The position numbers were made by a program, and so were the translations under genes. Source: an uncultured Caulobacteraceae bacterium (lineage in GTDB: Bacteria; Pseudomonadota; Alphaproteobacteria; Caulobacterales; Caulobacteraceae). Taken from it: a stretch of DNA of 5,029 nucleotides. The DNA lies in assembly GCA_937910255.1 (NCBI GenBank), contig CALEOQ010000067.1, positions 1 through 5,029 on the forward strand, in the 5' to 3' direction. The notes beneath the pieces are model-generated. The model was not told the origin of the DNA, did not search any database, and saw nothing but the letters and a program-made list of their open reading frames with translations. Every line of letters starts with the position of its first letter. Within the stretch, counting starts at the first letter, position 1. This document shows, one piece after another, positions 1-5,029 of this stretch.

Positions 1-2
1 GG

Positions 3-536
3 TGGGCGGGTAGGCTCCCGGGGCGCGGGATCAGCAGGGAGGCGTTCGTCAGGCAGGTCAAAGGGCGCATCGTGAGCGAGCATCAGCTCAGGGGCCGGCT
101 GGTGTCCGATCTCACCGAGAGCGCGGCGGTGACCGATCTCGACGCCGCCGACCGGCGACTCCAGACCCTGCGCGGCCTGGGCTGCGAAATCTGCCTCGAC
201 GACTTCGGCGCCGGGGCGAGTTCGCTCGCCTACCTTCAGCGGCTGAATGTGGATGTGGTGAAGATCGACGGCGCCTTCATCCGCGAACTGGAGCACGACA
301 GCCGCGGCGCAGCCTTCATCAGCCAGCTCGTGAGGATGTGCGGCGAAATGAAGATCGCCACCCTGGCTGAGATGGTGGAGACGCAACTGGTCGAGGACGT
401 GGTCCGCAAGGCCGGCGTCCACATGGCTCAAGGCTGGCTTTATGGCGCAGCGGCCAGGGAGCATGCTCCCTTCCCTGCCCCCCTGCCAGGCGCCACCCCG
501 GCGCGACGCCGGGGGGCGGTGGACAGCTGGGGCTAG
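3..536 (+). CDS. EAL-domain protein, C-terminal part (5' end outside window)
   Basis: This is the C-terminal part of an EAL domain, the fold that hydrolyses or binds the second messenger cyclic-di-GMP. The frame is open from the left edge, so the GTG at 72 is an internal Val and the true start lies upstream. Counting from base 3, visible landmarks are DLTES (36-40), DDFGAG (66-71), VKIDG (86-90, Lys87), AEMVE (122-126) and AQGW (142-145). In active EAL enzymes these correspond to metal ligands, the loop-6 Glu, the catalytic Lys and the late Glu and Gln. The EAL motif itself and any N-terminal sensory, GGDEF or membrane part lie outside. The first acidic residue of the ExTE motif is Asp36 instead of Glu, and the position where an Asn ligand is expected reads Arg4. 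Activity is therefore uncertain; it could be an active phosphodiesterase or a degenerate c-di-GMP receptor. The last ~25 residues are a low-complexity Pro/Ala/Arg tail. It converges on the DUF885 gene. Confidence 0.88.
   Translation, partial: WAGRLPGRGISREAFVRQVKGRIVSEHQLRGRLVSDLTESAAVTDLDAADRRLQTLRGLGCEICLDDFGAGASSLAYLQRLNVDVVKIDGAFIRELEHDSRGAAFISQLVRMCGEMKIATLAEMVETQLVEDVVRKAGVHMAQGWLYGAAAREHAPFPAPLPGATPARRRGAVDSWG
493..522. terminator. GC-rich hairpin between convergent genes, possible bidirectional terminator
   Basis: Bases 496-503 and 507-514 are perfect 8-base inverted arms around a 3-base loop. An alternative fold pairs 493-497 with 518-522 outside a 6-base-pair inner stem, with a bulge. 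The hairpin sits in the last codons of the EAL gene, beyond its domain, and about 30-60 bases past the stop of the opposing DUF885 gene, where a shared terminator would be expected. No T-run follows on either strand, so it is not a classical intrinsic terminator. It could simply reflect GC-rich coding sequence. Confidence 0.35.
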
Positions 537-552
537 GCGCGCCTCAGACGTC

Positions 553-2376
553 TCAGATCCGACGCGCGGCGATGTGGTTGTCGATCACCGCCTCCAGCAC
601 GGTCAGCGGCATGGCCCCCGACAGCAGGCCAGCGTCGTGGAAGGCGCTGAGGTCAAAACGATCGCCCAACTGCGTCCGGGCCTTTTCGCGCAGGCGAAGC
701 CAGGTGAGCTTGCCGACCATGTAGCTGCAGGCCTGGCCTGGCCACACCACATAGCGCTCGATCTCGGTGGTCGAGGACGAGGTGGGCGAGCCGTCGATGG
801 ACGACATGGTCTCGATGGCCTTTTCGCGACTCCAGCGCTTGGCGTGCATGCCGGTGTCGACCACCAGGCGCGCGGCGCGGAACAGGGCGGCCTGCAGATA
901 GCCCAGCTCGCCCAGCGGGTTGTCCTCATAGACCCCCATCTCCTTGGCCAGCTCCTCGGAATAGAGCGCCCAGCCCTCCCCATAGGCCGACAGGAAGGTG
1001 GCCCGTCGGATCATCGGCAGGTCCGCCTCCTGCTGCAGAGCCAACTGCATGTGATGGCCCGGCACCGCCTCGTGATAGGCGAGCGTCGGCAGCGTCCAGG
1101 TGGGGTTCTCGGCTGAATCCCGCAGGTTGATCCAGAAGATGCCGGGCCGCGAGCCGTCCAGGGTCGGCTGGTTGTAATAGCCCCCCGGCGCGCCGGCCTC
1201 GATGAACTTGGGCACCCGACGCACCTCCACCGGGGCCTTGGGCAGGGTCCCGAAGTATTCCGGCAGGCGCTTGTACATGGCCTCGGTCATGACATTGAGG
1301 GACTCGATCAGCTCCTCCTTGCCGGCGTCGGTGTTGGGGAAGTGATACTTGGGGTCCTTGAACAGGGCGGCGATCCGCTCGCCCACCGAACCTTGGCTGT
1401 AGCCCTCGGCCTTGAGGATGACATCGGCCCGGGCCGACAGCTGGCGGGCCTGCTCCAGGCCCATCTGGTGGACCTCCTCGGCGGTCAGGGTGGTGGTGGT
1501 CGAGGCGCGCAGGGCGTGTTCGTAATAGGCTTCGCCATCGGGCAGACGCCAGACCCCGGCGTCGTGGACGGCCCTGGGGGCGAGCTCGCCCATCAGGGCG
1601 ATCTGCCGTTCGAGCGCCGGAAGCACCTTGTCGGCATAGATGGCCTGGGCCTGGCCGGCATAGTCGCCGTCGATCCCCTTGGCCGCCGCCCGCTCGGCGA
1701 CCGAGGTGACCAGGGGCGACTGGCCCGGCTCGGCCCGCAGCCCGTTCATCTGGGTCAGGGTGCGTTCGATGACGAAGTCCGGCGGGATGACGCCGAGATC
1801 CACATCGCGGCGCACCCGCTCGATCTCCTGGTCCATCACCGTGGCGAAGGCCTCGAGGCGCGAGAGATAGGCGTCGGCGTCGGCCTTGGTCTCGATGACG
1901 TGCTGGGAGCCCAGGAAGTCGGGCACGCTCTGATAGGCGCCGTTGAGCTGGGAGATCACATAGGGCTGGCCAGCGCCCTCATCTCCGTAGACGAAGCTGC
2001 GGTTGGCCGCGTCGGTGGTCTCCAGGCCAAACAGCACCGCGTCGTAATTGACGGCGTCCATGCCCGTCAGTTCGCTGCGGGGAATGGCCTTCAGGCGGGC
2101 CAGTTGTTCGGCGGTCTTGGCGCGATCGGCGGCGAGTTCGGCCGTCGAGGCCGGGCTGAGTTGGCTCTTGGCGGCGGCGCGCGGCCCGGAGTCCAGGCCC
2201 AGGCGGGTGACCAGCTCCGGCACATCGGTGAGCGCCTCCTCGTAGAAGGCCTCCAGCAGGGCGTCGAGGCGCACATCGGCGGCGGTCTGGGCGAAGGCGG
2301 ACGAGGCGCGACCGACGCCGCCGGCCAGGGCCAGGGCGCCGGCGGCGGTGAAGAGCATCTGACGACGGGTCTGCAA
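553..2376 (-). CDS. Tat-exported DUF885 family protein, putative zinc peptidase
   Basis: This 607-residue protein matches the DUF885 family, whose members resemble zinc metallopeptidases but mostly lack a proven substrate. Residues 3-9 (TRRQMLF) are a twin-arginine motif, followed by a hydrophobic stretch (8-20) and a likely cleavage site after AFA (27-29), so the folded protein should be exported to the periplasm. The family core is present: HEAVPGHH at 435-442, an HExxH-like metal site with the usual PGHH ending, GEGWALYSEEL at 466-476 with a probable further Glu ligand, VVDTGMH at 505-511, and PGQACSYMVGKLTWLRLRE at 546-564. Length is normal and the frame is intact. I chose the TTG at 2376 because AAGAGGAG lies six bases upstream and translation then begins directly at the Tat signal. 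The longer GTG start at 2418 would add 14 residues, has no ribosome site and falls inside a hairpin. The upstream gene on the same strand is an amino-acid symporter, 102 bases away, so a role in peptide degradation is plausible but inferred. Confidence 0.9.
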   Translation of the reverse strand: MQTRRQMLFTAAGALALAGGVGRASSAFAQTAADVRLDALLEAFYEEALTDVPELVTRLGLDSGPRAAAKSQLSPASTAELAADRAKTAEQLARLKAIPRSELTGMDAVNYDAVLFGLETTDAANRSFVYGDEGAGQPYVISQLNGAYQSVPDFLGSQHVIETKADADAYLSRLEAFATVMDQEIERVRRDVDLGVIPPDFVIERTLTQMNGLRAEPGQSPLVTSVAERAAAKGIDGDYAGQAQAIYADKVLPALERQIALMGELAPRAVHDAGVWRLPDGEAYYEHALRASTTTTLTAEEVHQMGLEQARQLSARADVILKAEGYSQGSVGERIAALFKDPKYHFPNTDAGKEELIESLNVMTEAMYKRLPEYFGTLPKAPVEVRRVPKFIEAGAPGGYYNQPTLDGSRPGIFWINLRDSAENPTWTLPTLAYHEAVPGHHMQLALQQEADLPMIRRATFLSAYGEGWALYSEELAKEMGVYEDNPLGELGYLQAALFRAARLVVDTGMHAKRWSREKAIETMSSIDGSPTSSSTTEIERYVVWPGQACSYMVGKLTWLRLREKARTQLGDRFDLSAFHDAGLLSGAMPLTVLEAVIDNHIAARRI

Positions 2377-2382
2377 GGCGGA

Positions 2383-2390
2383 CTCCTCTT
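2383..2390 (-). promoter_or_regulatory. Ribosome binding site that decides the TTG start of the DUF885 gene
   Basis: The minus strand reads AAGAGGAG here, a strong Shine-Dalgarno sequence, ending six bases before the TTG at 2376-2374. The alternative GTG at 2418 has no purine-rich site in front of it. The site therefore argues for the shorter protein, which starts immediately before the twin-arginine motif. Confidence 0.75.
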
Positions 2391-2396
2391 TCGGAC

Positions 2397-2412
2397 TGTT
2401 ACCTGTGTTACC
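2397..2412 (-). repeat. Tandem GGTAACA heptamers in the DUF885 leader
   Basis: On the minus strand GGTAACA occurs at 2412-2406 and again at 2403-2397, a spacing of nine bases start to start. They lie just ahead of the ribosome site, in a stretch less GC-rich than its surroundings. With the TTG start they are untranslated and could form a protein or RNA binding element. The copy number is only two, so chance is possible. Confidence 0.3.
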
Positions 2413-2436
2413 GGCCACGCTACGGCGCGTGACCGG
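2411..2436 (-). repeat. 10-bp inverted repeat in the DUF885 leader
   Basis: The arms 2411-2420 and 2427-2436 flank a 6-base loop. On DNA they have one mismatch (2415/2432). In a minus-strand transcript that pair is a G-U wobble, so the RNA stem is uninterrupted over ten pairs. The stem is very GC-rich but is not followed by a U-run. It could protect the 3' end of the symporter message, attenuate read-through into the DUF885 gene, or be an operator. It would cover the start codon if translation began at 2418, which is another reason to prefer 2376. Confidence 0.5.
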
Positions 2437-2440
2437 CCAG

Positions 2441-2470
2441 GAAAACCGAAAAGGCGCGATCAGGCCCCTT
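2441..2470 (-). terminator. Weak intrinsic-terminator-like hairpin after the symporter gene
   Basis: Read on the minus strand, nine bases after the symporter stop, AAGG-G-GC (2470-2464) can pair with GC-G-CCTT (2457-2451) around a 6-base loop, with one G-G mismatch. It is followed by TTCGGTTTTC, which is U-rich for this genome. The stem is short and imperfect, so termination may be partial and some transcripts may continue into the DUF885 gene. Confidence 0.4.
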
Positions 2471-2478
2471 AGTGGTCC

Positions 2479-3969
2479 TCAGTCGCGGTCCTCGCCCGCC
2501 GTCTTGTCACCACGGGCCAGCTTGAAGACCACCCCCGACAGCAGGGCCAGGGCCACCAGGTTGGGCAGGGCCATGCTGGCGTTGGAGATATCGCCCAGAC
2601 GCCAGACGAAGGTGATCTCCTGGAAGGAGCCGACGAAGATCATCAGCACCCACACCAGGCGGAACGGAATGGCCAGCTTTTGGCCAAACAGATGGGTGAT
2701 GGCCCGCTCGCCGTAATAGCTCCAGGTGATCAGGGTCGTGAACACGAACAGGATCAGGGCCAGAGAGGCGATGAGGGCGCCGATGGAGAAGCCGAACACC
2801 TGCAGCGGGAAGGCCGCCGCATAGGCCGCCTCGGTCATGGCGAACCCGTTGAGGTCCGACGACCAGGCATGTTCCTGCATCACCGTCACCCCGTCCGCGC
2901 CGGTGGCGGGGAAGGCGCCCTGCACGGTCAGCAGGACCAGGCCCGTGGCCGTGCAGATGATGATGGTGTCGATGAAGGTGCCCATCATGGCGAAGCGGCC
3001 CTGGCGGGCGGGATCGTCGGTCTGGGCCACGGCGTGGGCGATGGCGGTGGAGCCCTGGCCAGCCTCGTTGGAGAACAGGCCGCGGGCGACGCCGGAACGG
3101 ATGGCGACGATCATGCCGGCCCCGAGGAAGCCGCCGACGGCGGCGTGGCCGGTGAAGGCGCTCTCGAAGATGGTGGCGAAGGCGCCCGGCAGGTCCTCGA
3201 TGTTCATGATCAGGGCGATGACCGCCATGGTGAGATAGGCCAGCGCCATGGCCGGCACGATCTTTTCGGCGATGGCGCCGATCGACTTGATGCCGCCGAT
3301 GATGACCGCAAACACCGCTGCGGCGACGATCAGGCCCGCCAGCCATTCCGGCGCGCCGGTCAGACCGTGGATCGAGTCGGCCACGGAATTGGCCTGGATC
3401 ATGTTGCCGGTGGTGACCGAGGAGAACAGGGTGCCGATGCAGAACAGCACGGCCAGCCAGCCCCACTTCTTGCCCAGGCCGCGGCGGATATAGGTCATGG
3501 GACCGCCGCGATAGGCGCCGTCCGGCCCCTGTTCGCGGAAGCGAATGGCCAGTGAGCCCTCGGCGAAGGCCAGGGCCATGCCGATCAGGGCGGTGATCCA
3601 CATCCAGAACAGCGCCCCGGGGCCCCCAAGGGTGATGGCGGTGGCCACGCCGGCCAGGTTGCCGGTGCCGACCTGGCCCGACAGGGCGGTGGACAGGGCG
3701 GCGAAGGGCGAGATTTCCCCCTTCTTGCCGTCACCCTCGGCGTCGGCCTCTTTCTCGCTCTTGAACAGCCCGACAAAGGCCGAGCCCAGATTGAGGATCG
3801 GATAGAAGCGCAGGCCGATCATCATCCAGAGGCCCACCCCGAACAGGGCGATGACCATGGGCGGGAAGGGAAGCACCGCAACCCCGTTCCATGTGCCCCC
3901 CCAGATGAAGTCGCTGACGTTGGTCACCTGGTCATAGAAGGCCTGAACGGCGCTGGTCTCTTCCGGCAT
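2479..3969 (-). CDS. Sodium:alanine/amino-acid symporter, AGCS family
   Basis: This 496-residue inner-membrane protein belongs to the AGCS (alanine or glycine:cation symporter) family, which couples uptake of small neutral amino acids to Na+ entry. The family signature GGPGALFWMWITALIG is at 115-130, preceded by SGQVGTGNLAGVATA (97-111), a glycine-rich stretch expected to form the substrate/Na+ site. GLFSNEAGQGS at 297-307 is another family hallmark. About ten hydrophobic segments can be traced, for example at 33-52, 210-228, 236-256, 328-350, 386-412 and 466-484. A charged Lys/Glu/Asp loop (70-86) separates the first helix region from the binding region. Length is typical and the frame is intact. 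The open frame reaches back to an ATG at 4026, but the ATG at 3969 has GAGGGGGA five bases upstream, and the extra 19 residues are basic and unlike a transporter N-terminus, so 3969 is preferred. The exact substrate cannot be read from sequence. It is divergent from the M20 peptidase gene and precedes the DUF885 gene on the same strand. Confidence 0.94.
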   Translation of the reverse strand: MPEETSAVQAFYDQVTNVSDFIWGGTWNGVAVLPFPPMVIALFGVGLWMMIGLRFYPILNLGSAFVGLFKSEKEADAEGDGKKGEISPFAALSTALSGQVGTGNLAGVATAITLGGPGALFWMWITALIGMALAFAEGSLAIRFREQGPDGAYRGGPMTYIRRGLGKKWGWLAVLFCIGTLFSSVTTGNMIQANSVADSIHGLTGAPEWLAGLIVAAAVFAVIIGGIKSIGAIAEKIVPAMALAYLTMAVIALIMNIEDLPGAFATIFESAFTGHAAVGGFLGAGMIVAIRSGVARGLFSNEAGQGSTAIAHAVAQTDDPARQGRFAMMGTFIDTIIICTATGLVLLTVQGAFPATGADGVTVMQEHAWSSDLNGFAMTEAAYAAAFPLQVFGFSIGALIASLALILFVFTTLITWSYYGERAITHLFGQKLAIPFRLVWVLMIFVGSFQEITFVWRLGDISNASMALPNLVALALLSGVVFKLARGDKTAGEDRD

Positions 3970-3974
3970 GAATG

Positions 3975-3982
3975 TCCCCCTC
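3975..3982 (-). promoter_or_regulatory. Ribosome binding site that decides the symporter start
   Basis: The minus strand reads GAGGGGGA, ending five bases before the ATG at 3969-3967. No comparable site precedes the in-frame ATG at 4026, so the shorter protein is favoured. Confidence 0.65.
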
Positions 3983-4145
3983 GACAGGCGCCCGACGCGC
4001 GAAGTCGCGAACCTAGACCCGGCCATGCGGATTTGACCAGAGGCGACGCATCGGCGAGCCTTCGAGAGCGCGGACGGCGAAACACCTGTGCGCAGACGAA
4101 GCGATCAGCGCATCATGGCGCCTGACTCACAGCCACAAGCCCCCA

Positions 4146-4152
4146 GAGAGAG
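4146..4152 (+). promoter_or_regulatory. Ribosome binding site of the M20 peptidase gene
   Basis: The plus strand reads GAGAGAG, a moderate Shine-Dalgarno match, seven bases before the ATG at 4160. It supports this start over the in-frame ATG at 4115, which has no purine-rich site and would place 15 extra, Pro/Gln-rich residues ahead of the signal peptide. Confidence 0.5.
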
Positions 4153-4159
4153 CCTTCGG

Positions 4160-5029
4160 ATGACCCTTCGAGACCGCCTCGCCCCCGTCCTCGCCGGTGC
4201 GTCCGCCGCCTGCCTCCTGACCCTGGGCGGCGGCGCATTGGCCCAGGAGACGGCGGTTGACGCCATCGCCGGCAGCGCGGCTTTCGGCACGGCCAAGGCC
4301 CATCTGACCAGGGACTTCGACAAGACGGTGGCCGACATCATCACGCTGACCGAGATTCCCGCCCCGCCCTTCCAGGAGGCCGAGCGGGGCAAGGCCTACC
4401 TGGCCATGCTGCAGGCCCACGGCCTCACCGAGACCACCACCGACGCAGAGGGCAATGTGATGGGGCTGCGGCGGGGTTCGGGCCCGGCCGGCGGCCCGGT
4501 GGTGGTGGTCTCCGCCCACCTCGACACCGTGTTTCCCGCTGACACCGATGTGAAGGTCCGCCGGGAAGGCACGCGGCTGATGGCGCCCGGCGTCGGCGAC
4601 GACACGCGCTCCCTGGCTGTGCTGCTGGCCTATATCCGCGCCATGGACGCCGCCAAGATCGTCACCGACAAGGACATCCTGTTCGTCGGCACCGTGGGCG
4701 AAGAAGGCCCCGGCGATCTGCGCGGGGTGCGCCACCTGTTCACCGAAGGCGCCTACAAGGACCGGGTCAGCGCCTTCTTCTCCTTCGACGGCTCCGACCC
4801 GTCGCGGGTGGTGACCGGCGCGGTGGGCTCCAAGCGCTATCGAACCTTCTTCCGCGGCCCGGGCGGCCACTCCTATGGCGCCTTCGGGATCGTCAATCCC
4901 ATGACCGCCATGGCTCTGGCGACGGCGGGCCTCTACCACATCGAGGTTCCGCAGACGCCGCGCGCAGATTCGACGACCTCCGTGTCGGGGACGCGGCTAC
5001 GTCTCGGTTGTCCGCGTGTCATCCACCAA
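4160..5029 (+). CDS. Exported M20-family metallopeptidase, N-terminal part (3' end outside window)
   Basis: The frame is open from the ATG at 4160 to the right edge (290 codons). M20 peptidases are two-metal (usually zinc) enzymes that cleave dipeptides, short peptides or related amides. Residues 1-29 form a Sec-type signal peptide: charged start (RDR), hydrophobic core, ALA just before Gln29. The catalytic domain shows SAHLDTVFP with metal ligands His120 and Asp122, GVGDDTRS with the likely bridging Asp147, GEEGPGD with probable general base Glu181 and ligand Glu182, and SFDGSD with likely ligand Asp210. GPGGHSYG (233-240) belongs to the dimerisation domain, with His237 expected to reach the partner's active site. 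Family members usually have 400-500 residues, so the C-terminal metal-binding His lies beyond the window. After about residue 268 the reading loses family resemblance: the expected Gly-rich TSVN-Ile-Pro segment is missing, suggesting a frameshift or poor sequence. Exact substrate is unknown; the neighbouring symporter hints at amino-acid release. Confidence 0.9.
   Translation, partial: MTLRDRLAPVLAGASAACLLTLGGGALAQETAVDAIAGSAAFGTAKAHLTRDFDKTVADIITLTEIPAPPFQEAERGKAYLAMLQAHGLTETTTDAEGNVMGLRRGSGPAGGPVVVVSAHLDTVFPADTDVKVRREGTRLMAPGVGDDTRSLAVLLAYIRAMDAAKIVTDKDILFVGTVGEEGPGDLRGVRHLFTEGAYKDRVSAFFSFDGSDPSRVVTGAVGSKRYRTFFRGPGGHSYGAFGIVNPMTAMALATAGLYHIEVPQTPRADSTTSVSGTRLRLGCPRVIHQ

Larger units (their letters stand above)
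3970..4159. promoter_or_regulatory. Divergent promoter region, symporter versus M20 peptidase
   Basis: These 190 bases separate two diverging starts and must hold at least the promoters for both, if neither gene is fed from elsewhere. I could not place a convincing -35/-10 pair. A plus-strand TTGACC at 4033-4038 resembles a -35 box but has no matching -10 at 17 bases. A short inverted repeat (3998-4002 with 4005-4009) lies upstream of the symporter ribosome site. No open frame here looks like a gene. Confidence 0.45.

Noticed and set aside
442..1116. A 224-codon plus-strand frame spanning the EAL/DUF885 junction
   Set aside because: It overlaps the end of the EAL gene in another frame and runs antisense to the DUF885 gene, with no motif or ribosome site.
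1342..2472. A 376-codon open frame on the plus strand, opposite the DUF885 gene
   Set aside because: It is Gly/Ala/Leu-rich with no recognisable domain, and lies antisense to a complete gene with clear family motifs. High third-position GC commonly leaves such antisense frames open.
2680..3555. A 291-codon plus-strand frame opposite the symporter gene
   Set aside because: Its composition (Gly/Asp/His/Ala-rich, no hydrophobic core or motif) is that of a shadow of the symporter's codons.
2507..3601. A 364-codon minus-strand frame within the symporter gene
   Set aside because: It is an Arg/His/Gly/Pro-rich out-of-frame reading of the same strand, with no plausible fold.
4033..4061. TTGACC as a -35 box for the M20 gene
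   Set aside because: No -10-like sequence occurs at a usable spacing, so a promoter could not be supported.
4059..4173. Repeated CCTTCGAGA (4059-4067 and 4165-4173)
   Set aside because: Only nine bases, 106 apart, one copy inside coding sequence; likely chance.
4127..4939. A 270-codon minus-strand frame opposite the M20 gene
   Set aside because: The plus strand encodes an M20 protein with signal peptide and ordered metal ligands; the opposite frame has no such features.

Overview
The window is GC-rich throughout, with strong G/C preference at third codon positions. Its protein sequences (an EAL domain with an AEMVE motif, a Tat-exported DUF885 protein, an AGCS symporter, an exported M20 peptidase) suggest an alphaproteobacterium, most likely of the Caulobacter/Phenylobacterium/Brevundimonas group. 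That placement is inferred from protein style; there is no marker gene. The sequence is gene-dense, and I see no RNA gene, CRISPR array, insertion sequence or phage remnant.

Layout. (1) Positions 3-536, plus strand: the C-terminal part of an EAL-domain (cyclic-di-GMP phosphodiesterase type) protein, cut by the left edge. (2) Positions 553-2376, minus strand: a complete DUF885-family putative zinc peptidase with a twin-arginine signal, converging on the EAL gene with a 16-base gap. (3) Positions 2377-2478: a short gap holding two hairpins in tandem, one of them terminator-like. (4) Positions 2479-3969, minus strand: a complete sodium:alanine/amino-acid symporter (AGCS family). (5) Positions 3970-4159: a 190-base divergent promoter region. 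(6) Positions 4160-5029, plus strand: the N-terminal part of an exported M20-family metallopeptidase, cut by the right edge.

How the genes may work together. Three of the four genes fit one theme: two exported putative peptidases could release amino acids from peptides in the periplasm or outside, and the Na+-coupled symporter could import them. This is inferred from adjacency and family function. The EAL gene is convergent and probably unrelated in function.

Two gene starts were moved downstream of the longest open frame because clear Shine-Dalgarno sequences lie inside that frame: a TTG start for the DUF885 gene and a later ATG for the symporter. Both window ends look less reliable than the middle. 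The EAL reading near base 12 lacks an expected metal-ligand Asn, and the M20 reading loses family resemblance in its last ~65 bases, which fits contig-end errors or real decay. I found no convincing new biological system here.
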